A DNA stretch of 64,000 bases from Bradyrhizobium sp. CB3481 (GCF_029714305.1 NZ_CP121647.1:6530501-6594500), one strand, 5' to 3'; numbered from the stretch's first letter, positions 42,680 to 51,972 are shown. Notes: generated by a model from the sequence alone, not told the origin. Translations and numbers: made by a program.

Positions 42680-44338
42680 TTACATACCCTGGTAGTTCGG
42701 CCCGCCGCCACCCTCCGGAGGAACCCAGGTGATGTTGCCGTTCGGGTCCTTCACATCGCAGGTTTTGCAGTGGACGCAATTCTGGGCGTTGATCTGGAAG
42801 CGCGGACCTGAGGCCTCCTCGACCCATTCGTAGACGCCGGCCGGGCAATAGCGGTTCGACGGGCCGGCGAAGACGTCATGTTCCGACGCCTTCTGCAGGT
42901 TCATGTCGGCGACCTTGAGATGGATCGGCTGATCCTCTTCATGGTTGGTGTTGGAGAGGAACACCGAGGACAGCTTGTCGAACGTGAGCTTGCCGTCGGG
43001 CTTTGGATAGGCGATCGGGGTGTGCGCCTTCGCCGCATCCAGCGTCTTGCGGTCGGGCTTTGAATGCGACTGGGTGCCGAACAGCGAGAAGCCGAGCGTG
43101 TTGCACCACATGTCGAAGCCGCCGAGCGCAACGCCGATGACGGTGCCGAACTTCGACCAGAGCGGCTTGACGTTGCGGACCCGGTGCAAGTCCTTGCCGA
43201 CGGCGGAATCCCGCCAGGCGTTTTCGTAACTGGCCAATTCGTCATTGGCGCGGCCGGCGCCGAGCGCTTCGGCGACATGCTCGGCGGCGAGCATGCCGCT
43301 GCCCATCGCATTATGCACGCCCTTGATGCGCGGTACGTTGACAAAGCCTGCCGCGCAGCCGATCAGCGCGCCGCCGGGGAAGCTCAGGCGCGGCACCGAC
43401 TGGTAGCCGCCCTCGGTGATGGCGCGCGCGCCATAGGAAATCCGCTTGCCGCCCTCGAACACATCGCGAATTGAGGGATGGGTCTTGAAGCGCTGGAATT
43501 CGTCGAACGGCGACAGATACGGATTGTCGTAGTTAAGGTGCACGACGAAGCCGACAGCAACCTTGTTGTCGTCGTAATGGTAGAGGAACGAGCCGCCGCC
43601 GGTCCTGTTGTTCAGCGGCCAGCCGAACGAATGCTGGATCAGGCCCTTCTGGTGTTTGGCGGGATCGATCTCCCAGACTTCCTTCAGCCCGATGCCGAAT
43701 TTCGGCGGTTCGCTCTTGGCATCGAGCGAATATTTCGCGATCAGCTGCTTGCTCAGGCTGCCGCGCGCGCCTTCGGCGAACAGCGTGTATTTGCCGAGCA
43801 GCTCCATGCCGCGCGTAAAGGAATCCTTGGGCTTGCCATCCCTGCCGATGCCCATGTCACCGGTGGCGATGCCGCGAACCGCGCCGCTATCATCGTACAG
43901 CACTTCGGCCGCCGCAAAGCCCGGATAGATTTCGACGCCGAGCGCCTCCGCCTTCGGGCCCAGCCAGCGGCAGACGTCGCCGAGCGAGCCGATATAGCAA
44001 TGATGGTTGTTCATCAGCGGCGGCATAATGAAATTCGGCAGGCGGATCGCACCGACCTCGGTGGTCCAGTAGAAGCGGTCCTTCTTGACCTGCGTCTTCA
44101 GCGGGCAGTCCGCGTCCTCGCGCCAATCCGGAATCAGTCTGTCGAGGGAGACCGGATCGATCACCGCGCCCGACAGGATATGCGCGCCGACCTCGGAACC
44201 CTTCTCCACCACGACGATGCTGAGATCGGCATTGAGCTGCTTCAGCCGGATCGCTGCGGCGAGGCCCGACGGCCCGGCGCCGACGATCACGACGTCGAAT
44301 TCCATGGATTCGCGGGGAGGAAGTTCTTCTGCACTCAT
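42680..44338 (-). CDS. Electron transfer flavoprotein-ubiquinone oxidoreductase
   Basis: 552 residues. It passes electrons from ETF (fatty-acid and amino-acid oxidation) to ubiquinone at the inner membrane. FAD site: FDVVIVGAGPSGLAAAIRLK; then VEKGSEVGAHILSGAVIDPV and GCAAGFVNVPRIKGVHNAMG. The C-terminal [4Fe-4S] cluster uses Cys in NRYCPAGVYEW, INAQNCVHCKTCDVKDPNGN. All four cluster cysteines are present. Divergent from the UDG gene. Confidence 0.96.
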   Translation of the reverse strand: MSAEELPPRESMEFDVVIVGAGPSGLAAAIRLKQLNADLSIVVVEKGSEVGAHILSGAVIDPVSLDRLIPDWREDADCPLKTQVKKDRFYWTTEVGAIRLPNFIMPPLMNNHHCYIGSLGDVCRWLGPKAEALGVEIYPGFAAAEVLYDDSGAVRGIATGDMGIGRDGKPKDSFTRGMELLGKYTLFAEGARGSLSKQLIAKYSLDAKSEPPKFGIGLKEVWEIDPAKHQKGLIQHSFGWPLNNRTGGGSFLYHYDDNKVAVGFVVHLNYDNPYLSPFDEFQRFKTHPSIRDVFEGGKRISYGARAITEGGYQSVPRLSFPGGALIGCAAGFVNVPRIKGVHNAMGSGMLAAEHVAEALGAGRANDELASYENAWRDSAVGKDLHRVRNVKPLWSKFGTVIGVALGGFDMWCNTLGFSLFGTQSHSKPDRKTLDAAKAHTPIAYPKPDGKLTFDKLSSVFLSNTNHEEDQPIHLKVADMNLQKASEHDVFAGPSNRYCPAGVYEWVEEASGPRFQINAQNCVHCKTCDVKDPNGNITWVPPEGGGGPNYQGM

Positions 44339-44466
44339 GATCTTGTCTCAGCCCGATTGAGAACGGCTCTAAAGGGCTCTTGTTTACGATTTTTGCGGAG
44401 AGGACAACCATGGAAATGCAGCTGCGAGGCGTTTCACGCCTGCCCGATCCATATTAGATTGGCATA

Positions 44467-45297
44467 ATGGATTTGATCCCCGAACCCGCACCTAATCTCA
44501 GGCAATTGCTGGCTTTTTATCTGGAGGCCGGGGTCGATTGCGCGCTGATGGAGGAGCCGGTCGATCGGCTGAGCGAGCCGGAGAGCCCACCAGCGCCTGC
44601 CCCGATCCGCGAGGTTGCGCCCTCCCCGGTGAGGGACATGCCCGCCGCGACGCCGGCAGTTCCGCGCAGCGAAACAGCCCCGGCGCCGGAGGCTGCCATC
44701 GCGATGGCGCGCGAGGCAGCGCGAACGGCGCCGACACTGGAGGCGCTGCGCGCGCTATTGGAAAAATTCGAGGGCTGCGCGCTGCGCAACACCGCGACGC
44801 GCCTGGTGTTCGCCGACGGCAATCCCGAGGCGCGCATCATGTTCGTCGGCGAAGCGCCCGGCCGCGACGAGGACATCGCGGGCCTGCCCTTTGTCGGGCG
44901 CTCCGGCAAGCTGCTCGACCGGATGATCGCGGCGATCGGGCTCGACCGCAGCAAGGCCTATATCGCCAACGTGATCCCCTGGCGACCGCCGGGCAACCGC
45001 ACCCCGACGCCGCAGGAGACGCAAATCTGCCTGCCGTTCATCCAGCGGCAGATCGAGCTCGTGAACCCGGACGTGCTGGTGACGCTCGGCAACCCTTCGA
45101 CGCAAACGCTGCTGCAAACGCGCGAAGGCATCATGCGCACGCGCGGCAAATGGATTGACTACGACACCGGCACGCGCACGATCCGGGCCATGGCGACGTT
45201 CCACCCGGCCTATCTGCTCCGCTCGCCGTCCTACAAGCGGATGTCGTGGCAGGACCTGCGCGCCATCGCCAAGGTGCTGGAGCAAACAGCTTCGTAG
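44467..45297 (+). CDS. Uracil-DNA glycosylase, family 4-like, lacking two Fe-S cysteines
   Basis: 276 residues. An N-terminal Pro/Ala/Glu-rich stretch (30-95) precedes the UDG core. Motif A is GEAPGRDED (128-136), motif B is FHPAYLLRSP (from 245), and NVIPWRPPGNRTPTP is in between. Family 4 enzymes bind a [4Fe-4S] cluster through four Cys; here only Cys104 and Cys188 are placed to fit, while the CxxC partner is absent and Trp172 replaces the RPP-preceding Cys. I recall that a cluster-free UDG class has been reported in Bradyrhizobium, and this is probably of that type. Its stop codon is part of a family A repeat. Confidence 0.88.
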   Translation: MDLIPEPAPNLRQLLAFYLEAGVDCALMEEPVDRLSEPESPPAPAPIREVAPSPVRDMPAATPAVPRSETAPAPEAAIAMAREAARTAPTLEALRALLEKFEGCALRNTATRLVFADGNPEARIMFVGEAPGRDEDIAGLPFVGRSGKLLDRMIAAIGLDRSKAYIANVIPWRPPGNRTPTPQETQICLPFIQRQIELVNPDVLVTLGNPSTQTLLQTREGIMRTRGKWIDYDTGTRTIRAMATFHPAYLLRSPSYKRMSWQDLRAIAKVLEQTAS

Positions 45298-45380
45298 GGT
45301 GGGCAAAGGAGCGCAAGCGACGTGCCCACCATCCAGCCCGTGCTGGTGATGGTGGGCACGCTTCGCTTTGCCCACCCTAC
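45293..45380. repeat. Dispersed palindromic repeat, family A, copy overlapping UDG stop
   Basis: Arms CGTAGGGTGGGCAAAG and CTTTGCCCACCCTAC flank a loop with CCAGCCCGTGCTGG. The first six bases are the end of the UDG gene (TCG TAG), so the repeat supplies the stop. It lies between UDG and the convergent membrane protein gene. Confidence 0.85.
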
Positions 45381-45394
45381 ACACCTTTCCAGAA

Positions 45395-46903
45395 CTACGG
45401 CGCCTTCGGCCGCACGATGGCCCAGCCGATGCGCAACAGTGGTTGCCGGCCGTTCACCAGCCACTCAAAGGCGCGCGGCACTTCCGGCACGAGACCTGGA
45501 AAGCGCTGCGCGATTTCGGGCGGCGGCGCGCCTGAGGTATCGGAGGCACGCCAGACCACGACACCGCCGGTCTCGTTGAATTTCGCAACCGAAAGCCAGG
45601 GCGTCCGCTCCGGCGTCGCATCGAGCAGCAGATGCGGGCGCCCGCGGCTCATCGCGACGAAGCTGGCGAGTTGCGGATCGCCGGCTACCGCGCGCAGCCG
45701 CTGATTGGTTCGCCGTTCGAAATTGTCGCCGAAGAACTGCGCGATCGCCTTGGCGGGCAGCGACGTCGATACCTCGTTCGCGCCGGTCCATGGCAGGAAA
45801 GCCGTCGCCGCGATGACGACGATCGCAGGCGCGATAATCGCCACCGCCCACACGGTCCGGAGCAGGCGCTGGCGCCGCAGATGGATCAGGTCGCCGGCCA
45901 CCACGACCACGGCAAGTCCGGACATCAACAGGGCGACGCCGGCGCCGCCAGCGACATGATCGAAATTGAAGAATCCCGCGATCAGGCTGCCGAACAGCGC
46001 CGGCGCAAACGCGAAGAAGAAGACGAAGTCTCGCGCCAAGGGATCAACCGGCGGCCGGTAGATGATCGGCGCCTCCCCGGCGTTGCGGGCGAAGAAGCCG
46101 GAATTGAGGATGACAAGCAGCACGATTGCCGCCATCGCCAGCACGAGACCGCCGAGCAGCCAGCCCCACTGCAGGGCACGCGCGGCAAGATCGGCGAGCG
46201 CGGGCCACGGCGGCATAGCCAGCGCCTCGGCGCGGAGCAGCCAGATCAGGTACGGCAGCACGAGGACGACAATCACCAGCAGCGCATAGAGCGGATCGAG
46301 CGACATCAGCACGCGCCGTCCGCGCTCGGTGGCGGCGGCGAATCCGACGAGCAGCAGCAACAGGCCGAACGCGGCCGGCGTCGTCAGCAAGAGAAGCCCG
46401 GCCTCGATCGACCAGGCGAACCAGGCGTTGCGGCGGTTTTGACCGATCAATTGCCAGGAATGCAGAAGAAGCAGCGCCCATAGCGGGCGCGCCAGCACCA
46501 AGGGACCGAATTCGACGCCGGGCGAGCTGAACGCCACGATCGTCATCGAGAGCAGGACGGCGAGCACCGCTTGCTGCCCGCCGACGATGGCGCGGGCGAG
46601 CTGGTAGTAGATCCAGAAGGTGAGGACGGCGCAGACCTGCGCGAGCAGGTAGACGCCGAACATCGTGTTGCCGGCGGCGCGGAAGGCGATGTCGGCGAGC
46701 CAGAACGCCAGCGGCGGTCCGAGCCAGGTGCCGACCTGATATTCACGCCCGAAGGCCAGCACGGTCGCGAGGTCGCCGGGCGGGCTGCGATAGAGCAGCA
46801 TCGGCAGGATCAGCCACATTGCCGCCTGCACCAGCACCACAATCCAGACCACCAGCCGCGGCCGGGCGCGGATCAATTCGACAACGAGCGAGGTGAAACG
46901 CAT
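45395..46903 (-). CDS. Polytopic membrane protein, glycosyltransferase 39-like
   Basis: 502 residues with some ten to twelve membrane helices. The first periplasmic loop contains SPPGDLATVLAFGREYQVGT then PPLAFWLADIAFRAAG, a D/E-containing pattern like ArnT/PMT-type (GT39) glycosyltransferases that use polyprenyl-phosphate sugars. The C-terminal 120 residues form a soluble domain (SRGRPHLLLDATPERTPWLS). The acceptor is unknown; lipid or glycan modification is a reasonable guess. Confidence 0.78.
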   Translation of the reverse strand: MRFTSLVVELIRARPRLVVWIVVLVQAAMWLILPMLLYRSPPGDLATVLAFGREYQVGTWLGPPLAFWLADIAFRAAGNTMFGVYLLAQVCAVLTFWIYYQLARAIVGGQQAVLAVLLSMTIVAFSSPGVEFGPLVLARPLWALLLLHSWQLIGQNRRNAWFAWSIEAGLLLLTTPAAFGLLLLLVGFAAATERGRRVLMSLDPLYALLVIVVLVLPYLIWLLRAEALAMPPWPALADLAARALQWGWLLGGLVLAMAAIVLLVILNSGFFARNAGEAPIIYRPPVDPLARDFVFFFAFAPALFGSLIAGFFNFDHVAGGAGVALLMSGLAVVVVAGDLIHLRRQRLLRTVWAVAIIAPAIVVIAATAFLPWTGANEVSTSLPAKAIAQFFGDNFERRTNQRLRAVAGDPQLASFVAMSRGRPHLLLDATPERTPWLSVAKFNETGGVVVWRASDTSGAPPPEIAQRFPGLVPEVPRAFEWLVNGRQPLLRIGWAIVRPKAP

Positions 46904-46984
46904 GAACCGTCCGAATGCCCGGGCCTGGCGGCCCTATCCCCCAACACGTTTGATAGAGCGCAGGAGCCGCGGAGGCAACCGATC

Positions 46985-47770
46985 TTAGATCGTGACGGAG
47001 ATGTCGGAAGCGCTCTCCGCATCCAACGTGAAGAGATCAGGCTCGACTTCGACCGTTTCAGGGAAATGCTTCCGCCGCGCGGCGATGACAGGCGCGAAAA
47101 AGCGGCGGTGATGGATGCTGGGACCGAGCCGGTCCAGCGCCTCGCGATGTTCCGGCACCGCGTAGCCCTTGTGGGTTTCAAAGCCATAGCCCGGGCAATC
47201 GAGCGCCAGTGCGCTCATCAGGCGGTCGCGCGTCACCTTGGCGATGATCGAGGCCGCCGCGATCGACATGACAATACCGTCGCCGCCGATCACCGCCTCG
47301 CAGTCGCAGGGCGCATCGATCTTGTCGCGGCCGTCGACAAAAACGTGCTTAGGCATTTCCGGCAAGGCGCGCACCGAGCGCGCCAGCGCCCACAGCGAGG
47401 CGCGCAGGATATTGTCGCGATCGATCCGCGCCGGCGAGGCAAAGGCGACGGCAAAGGACGCGGTGGCGCAGATCTCCTCGAACAGTTCCTCGCGGCGCTC
47501 GGCGGTCAGACGCTTGGAATCGTCGATGCCCTTGGGGATTCGCTTCGGATCGAGGATGACGGCCGCCGCCACCACGGGGCCGGCCAGCGGACCGCGCCCG
47601 GCCTCGTCGCAGCCGGCGACCGGCCAGACGCCGCGCTTGATCAGCGCCCGTTCGCGGCGAAAGCTCGGCGGCGCGACCGCGATCACGCCCTTGGGCAGGT
47701 CGGCTTTTTCATTGCCGGCCTGCTTGCCTGATTTCCCGTTGGTTTTCTTGGCGGACTTGTCCCGAATCAT
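46985..47770 (-). CDS. rnhB: Ribonuclease HII
   Basis: 261 residues. Cleaves RNA in RNA-DNA hybrids and at single ribonucleotides. Catalytic motif [20 protein letters not shown] (Asp, Glu), [14 protein letters not shown], and the later Asp in [10 protein letters not shown] plus [15 protein letters not shown]. The first 45 residues are a Lys-rich extension before the domain ([16 protein letters not shown]), not seen in the short family members. Confidence 0.95.
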   Translation of the reverse strand: MIRDKSAKKTNGKSGKQAGNEKADLPKGVIAVAPPSFRRERALIKRGVWPVAGCDEAGRGPLAGPVVAAAVILDPKRIPKGIDDSKRLTAERREELFEEICATASFAVAFASPARIDRDNILRASLWALARSVRALPEMPKHVFVDGRDKIDAPCDCEAVIGGDGIVMSIAAASIIAKVTRDRLMSALALDCPGYGFETHKGYAVPEHREALDRLGPSIHHRRFFAPVIAARRKHFPETVEVEPDLFTLDAESASDISVTI

Positions 47771-47830
47771 GGCCGGGATTCGTGCGCCAGCGCGCCGCCG
47801 CGCGCAACCGGGAACTCGGCGTAATTCCCG

Positions 47831-48403
47831 TTATTCAGCGCGACGCCGCCACTGGCCGGCCTCGATCGCATAAACGTTCCGAGGCCCGCGCTTGGCGTCC
47901 GCCACCGTTGTCAAATGGCGCATGCCGAGTTTCTCGAGCGCATGAACGGATGGCGTGTTTTGCGGGTTGACCAACCCGAGCAGCCTTGTGCATTCGAGCT
48001 GCTCGAACCCGAAAGCGATCTGCGCCTCGCCGATTTCGGTTGCAATCCCCCTCCCCCATGCCCGGCGCGCGAGCACAAACCCGATCTCAAAATCGCCGGT
48101 TCCCAGCGCATCGCATGGCGACAAGCCGGCGAAGCCGATGACGTCGCCACCGGGCTTTTCCGTCAACACCGCCATCCCGGTGAGGCGGTCGCCGAACGTG
48201 AAGAATTTCCGGATGAAATCCTCGGCGGCGCCGTCTGCCATCGGCGCGCCGGCAAAGGCAAAGCGCATCACGTCGCGGTCGCCAAAAATCAGCTTCTGCA
48301 GAACCGATATGTCGGCCTCGGTCGCCGCACGCAACGCAAGGCGCGGCGTCGTCAAGATGACGCGCGGCTGGCCTTCCGATACTGGCGCGGGCTTCTGGTC
48401 CAT
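47831..48403 (-). CDS. GNAT family N-acetyltransferase (RimJ/RimL type)
   Basis: 190 residues from the ATG of MDQKPAPVSEGQPRVILTT; an upstream ATG would add MPYCGG. The RimJ/RimL-like pattern is TTPRLALRAATEADISVL, EIGFVLARRAWGRGIATEIG (acetyl-CoA loop) and GLVNPQNTPSVHALEKLGM. These proteins often acetylate protein N-termini or amino-acid analogues; the substrate here is unknown. Confidence 0.88.
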   Translation of the reverse strand: MDQKPAPVSEGQPRVILTTPRLALRAATEADISVLQKLIFGDRDVMRFAFAGAPMADGAAEDFIRKFFTFGDRLTGMAVLTEKPGGDVIGFAGLSPCDALGTGDFEIGFVLARRAWGRGIATEIGEAQIAFGFEQLECTRLLGLVNPQNTPSVHALEKLGMRHLTTVADAKRGPRNVYAIEAGQWRRRAE

Positions 48404-48463
48404 CCCGCCGCAATACGGCAATTCGCTGGCAGCGAGAAGTGCCGGGCCGCAACAGCTGCAAAC

Positions 48464-48913
48464 CTAGTCTGGCAGATGAACCCGGCGGTCGTCGCCGACC
48501 TCAATGCCGGGCGCGACCACGACTTCCCAGGGATGATTGTCGGGATCGGCAAAGTAGCCGGAGTAGCCACCATAGTCGGTCTTGTGCGCAGGCTTGAGCA
48601 GCGTCGCGCCGCAGGAGATGGCGAAATCGAGCACGGCATCGACCTCCGTCGGGGAGCTGCAGTTCCAGGCGAGCGTCGATCCGCGGAAGGTTTTCGGCCG
48701 CGGCTGATCCGGCAGCGCAGCGTCGGCCGCGAGCTGGTCCCACGGGTACAGCGCGATCACCGTGCCGCCGGTATCGAAGAAGGCCACCGCCTCGCCGGTG
48801 GCGCGCATCTTTCTGGCAAAGCCGAGCGCCTCATAAAAGGCGATGCTGGCACGGATATCGCTGACGCCGAGCGTGATGACCGTGAAGCGCGGGGTTGGCT
48901 TGCCTGAACTCAT
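48464..48913 (-). CDS. VOC family (glyoxalase-like) protein
   Basis: 149 residues from ATG 48913, with GGAGAG upstream; the open frame before it is not coding-like. The VOC fold shows as RFTVITLGVSDIRASIAFYE, ALGFARKMRATGEAVAFFDT and the C-terminal DYGGYSGYFADPDNHPWEVV. A metal-binding Glu sits in HPWEVV. Members include glyoxalases, dioxygenases and resistance proteins; function cannot be fixed. Confidence 0.88.
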   Translation of the reverse strand: MSSGKPTPRFTVITLGVSDIRASIAFYEALGFARKMRATGEAVAFFDTGGTVIALYPWDQLAADAALPDQPRPKTFRGSTLAWNCSSPTEVDAVLDFAISCGATLLKPAHKTDYGGYSGYFADPDNHPWEVVVAPGIEVGDDRRVHLPD

Positions 48914-48974
48914 GCTTACTCTCCATCCGTCACATGCGAGGACAAATCGCCTCGCCCGCCATGACGACAACGCC

Positions 48975-50135
48975 CTAGAACAAACTCAGTTGCTGCCCGC
49001 TGCGCTTCGGCTTGACAAAATGATCCGTCGTCAGTTTCGCGCGCCGCTTGTTGAGCCCGAGTTTTTCGCAGGCGATCTCGAAGCGGCGTCCGATCATCCA
49101 GGCCATCGGTCCAGTGCCCTTCATCCGCGTGCCCCATTGCGAGTCGTAGTCGCGCCCGCCGCGCATGTCGCGGATTAGCGTGAAGACATGGCGGTAGCGG
49201 TCCGGATAGTTCGCCATCAGCCACTCGCGAAACAGGTCGCGCACTTCCAGCGGCAGCCGCAGCAGTACGTAGCTTGCTTCCTTGACGCCGGCATGGGCCG
49301 CGGCATCGAGAATGCGTTCGATCTCGGAATCATTCAGCGCGGGGATCACGGGCGCAACCATCACGGTCGCGGGAATGCCAGCCGCCGACAATTGTCGCAA
49401 CGCTTCCAGCCGCTTCGGCGGCGTCGAGGCGCGCGGCTCCATGGTGCGCGCGAGCTTCGGATCGAGCGACGTCACCGATATCGCGACCTTGGCCAGATTG
49501 CGCTTGGCCATCCGCTGCAGAATGTCGATATCGCGCGTCACCAGCGCCGACTTCGTCACGATGCCGACGGGATGGCCGGCTTTATCCAGCACTTCGAGAA
49601 TGCCGCGCATGATCTTGTATTCGCGCTCGATCGGCTGATAGGGATCGGTGTTGGTGCCGATCGCGATCATCCGCGGTTCATAGCCGGGCGCCGCCAGTTC
49701 CTTCTCCAGAAGTTCGGGCGCGTCCGGCTTGGCGAGCAGCTTCGATTCGAAATCGAGCCCGGGCGACAATCCGAGAAACGCGTGGGTCGGCCGCGCGAAG
49801 CAATAGACGCAGCCGTGCTCACAGCCGCGATAGGGATTGATCGAGCGGTCGAAGCCGATATCGGGCGAGTCGTTGCGGGTAATGACCTTGCGCGAGGTGT
49901 CGAGCGACACCGTCGTCTTGAACGGCGGCAGTTCTTCGAGGCTCTGCCAGCCATCGTCGAAGGCGACGCGGGCTTCGGCCTCGAACCGGCCGCTCGCGTT
50001 GGATTGCGCGCCGCGGCCGCGCCGCCGCTGGCGGTCGATGGCGACCGCAAGTTCGGGAAAAGGGGGCGCACCCGCCGCTTCGGAGGGCGGGGTAACCGGC
50101 GGGTGCTTGAGGGCATGAGAGGATGCTCGGCTCAT
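48975..50135 (-). CDS. PA0069 family radical SAM protein
   Basis: 386 residues. The cluster motif is GCEHGCVYCFARPTHAFLGL (C-x3-C-x2-C) in residues about 104-125, preceded by SINPYRG. IAIGTNTDPYQPIEREYKI and GIVTKSALVTRDIDIL follow the spore-photoproduct-lyase/SplB-like TIM barrel. The family is widespread in proteobacteria, with no confirmed reaction; DNA or nucleotide repair has been suggested by fold. The C-terminal QQLSLF resembles a sliding-clamp binding motif, as noted below. Confidence 0.9.
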   Translation of the reverse strand: MSRASSHALKHPPVTPPSEAAGAPPFPELAVAIDRQRRRGRGAQSNASGRFEAEARVAFDDGWQSLEELPPFKTTVSLDTSRKVITRNDSPDIGFDRSINPYRGCEHGCVYCFARPTHAFLGLSPGLDFESKLLAKPDAPELLEKELAAPGYEPRMIAIGTNTDPYQPIEREYKIMRGILEVLDKAGHPVGIVTKSALVTRDIDILQRMAKRNLAKVAISVTSLDPKLARTMEPRASTPPKRLEALRQLSAAGIPATVMVAPVIPALNDSEIERILDAAAHAGVKEASYVLLRLPLEVRDLFREWLMANYPDRYRHVFTLIRDMRGGRDYDSQWGTRMKGTGPMAWMIGRRFEIACEKLGLNKRRAKLTTDHFVKPKRSGQQLSLF

Positions 50136-50321
50136 GTTCCAAAGATAGCACGCAATCAGAACAAATCAAGAACATCAACGAAGGCAATTCACATCGAAGC
50201 GGTCGCGCGGGAGATGCCGCCTGCCCCATCTGCCGCAAAAAGCTGCACGCAAGCGGCTGTTTTGATTGTGACAAGGTGATAACAGTGCGGAGGTTTCTCC
50301 GTTTGAGCCATCGAAGCCTCA

Positions 50322-50897
50322 ATGATGTTGAGCGTAATCATTCCGACCGAAGGGGTAGAGCAGCCAGCCGTCGCAACACTGGCGGCGCTGGTGCCGGGAG
50401 CGGCAGCCGGCGTCATCTCCGAAGTGCTGCTGGTCGACCGCGCCGGCAATGGCGTGATCGAACGGGTGGCCGACGTTGCCGGCTGCCGATTCCTCAATTT
50501 CGAGGGAACACGCGCTGCGGCGCTCGCCGCCGGCGCGCGGGCGGCACGCGCGCCCTGGCTGATGTTCCTGCATCCCGGCGCGGTGCTCGACAGCGGCTGG
50601 ATCGATGAGACCACGCAATTCATTCAGAACGTCTCGCTGAGCGGCCGGCCGCGTGCCGGCGTGTTCCGCTATGCCCGCTCGCCCTACACCAACACGCGTA
50701 TCGGCGACGCCTTCAAGTTCGTCGGCCGGATGATCACGGGGCCGTCAGCGGAACAGGGACTATTGATCGCGCGCGACCATTACGAGCGGCTTGGCGGCCA
50801 TGGCGTGGACTCCCGCCGCCCCGAGACGCGGCTGCTCCGCCAGCTCGGCCGTGCCTCGCGCACCCAGTTGCGCAGCCGGATCATGGTCGTCGCCTAA
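50322..50897 (+). CDS. Glycosyltransferase-like protein (GT2 fold)
   Basis: 191 residues. Starts MMLSVIIPTEGVEQPAVATL, the beta-1 strand of GT-A/GT2 enzymes, and has WLMFLHPGAVLDSGWIDETT, where the DxD motif normally lies; here it reads HPGAVLD, so the usual metal-binding DxD is missing. It is much shorter than typical GT2 enzymes and ends after a conserved-like GLLIARDHYERLGG. It may be a degenerate or specialised member; several alphaproteobacterial proteins share this form. Confidence 0.75.
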   Translation: MMLSVIIPTEGVEQPAVATLAALVPGAAAGVISEVLLVDRAGNGVIERVADVAGCRFLNFEGTRAAALAAGARAARAPWLMFLHPGAVLDSGWIDETTQFIQNVSLSGRPRAGVFRYARSPYTNTRIGDAFKFVGRMITGPSAEQGLLIARDHYERLGGHGVDSRRPETRLLRQLGRASRTQLRSRIMVVA

Positions 50898-50993
50898 AGC
50901 GGTCCGGCGCGGACCAAAATATCGAAAACAACCCCATGCACAGTAGAAACGGCAGGCGCCGACGGCCCTTCGCCGCGATACATACTTGCCAAA

Positions 50994-51011
50994 GTCAAAT
51001 ATATATTTGAC
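50994..51011. promoter_or_regulatory. Perfect 18-bp palindrome, candidate MarR operator
   Basis: GTCAAATAT-ATATTTGAC is a perfect, uninterrupted palindrome 32 bp upstream of the MarR-GNAT start, in an AT-rich island within GC-rich DNA. MarR repressors bind such 16-20 bp dyads over their own promoters, so autoregulation is likely. Confidence 0.6.
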
Positions 51012-51043
51012 AATCGCAAATATCTGCTTGCGCGAGGTCCCAG

Positions 51044-51964
51044 ATGAACTCCGAACAAGAAGTCGCGGCCGTTCGCGCCTTCAACCGCTTCTACACCCGC
51101 AAGCTCGGCATCATCGAGCCGAAGCTGCTGCACAGCCCGTTCACGCTGCAGGAAGCGCGCATCATGTACGAGATCAGGCATCGCCCGGCCTGCACTGCCA
51201 CCGACCTCACCCGCGATCTTGGTCTCGATCCCGGCTTCCTGAGCCGCACCTTGCAGGGGCTGGAGCGCCGCGAGATCGTGACGCGAAAGCCTTCAAAGGA
51301 AGACGGTCGCGTCAACGAGCTCTCGCTCACTGCAAAGGGCCGCTCGGCCCAGGCTGAGCTCGAGCGCATGACAAACGAGGAAGTTGGAAGCCTGCTCAAC
51401 ACGCTGGACGGCAATCAGCGCGCTGCCGTCGTCCGCGCCATGACGACAATCGAACAGACGCTGGAGCGCCCGACGACGAAGCCGGCCACCTTTATCTTGC
51501 GCAGCCACCGGCCCGGCGACATCGGCTGGGTGATCTCGAGCCAGGCCAGGGCCTATGCCGAGGAGTATGGCTGGGACATCAGCTACGAGGCGCTGGTCGC
51601 CGAAATCTGCGCGCAGTTCATCAGAAACTTTGATCCGTCGCGCGAGCATTGCTGGATCGCCGAAGCAGGCGGCGAGCCGCTCGGCTCGATCTTCCTGGTG
51701 AAGGGCAGCGACGAGGTCGCCAAGCTGCGGCTGCTATTGGTGGAGAAAAAGGCGCGCGGGCTCGGCGTCGGCCGCGCGCTGGTCGAACAGTGTATCCGCG
51801 GAGCGCGCGAAAAGGGCTACAAGGAAATGACGCTGTGGACGCAAAGCATCCTTGTCGCCGCGCGCGGCATCTATCAGGCGGCGGGCTTCCATCGCGTCAA
51901 GGAAGAGCCACACCATAGCTTCGGCGTCGATCTCGTCGGCGAGACCTGGGAAATGAAGCTGTAG
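51044..51964 (+). CDS. MarR regulator-GNAT acetyltransferase fusion
   Basis: 306 residues. Residues 1-145 form a MarR winged helix (LHSPFTLQEARIMYEI, TATDLTRDLGLDPGFLSRTL, RKPSKEDGRVNELSLTAKGR). Residues 150-306 form a GNAT domain with KLRLLLVEKKARGLGVGRAL and AARGIYQAAGFHRVKEEP. Such fusions are known in proteobacteria, often unstudied; the acetyl-CoA-binding half could act as a sensor or enzyme. The perfect palindrome upstream fits self-control. Confidence 0.92.
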   Translation: MNSEQEVAAVRAFNRFYTRKLGIIEPKLLHSPFTLQEARIMYEIRHRPACTATDLTRDLGLDPGFLSRTLQGLERREIVTRKPSKEDGRVNELSLTAKGRSAQAELERMTNEEVGSLLNTLDGNQRAAVVRAMTTIEQTLERPTTKPATFILRSHRPGDIGWVISSQARAYAEEYGWDISYEALVAEICAQFIRNFDPSREHCWIAEAGGEPLGSIFLVKGSDEVAKLRLLLVEKKARGLGVGRALVEQCIRGAREKGYKEMTLWTQSILVAARGIYQAAGFHRVKEEPHHSFGVDLVGETWEMKL

Positions 51965-51972
51965 TTCATAGC

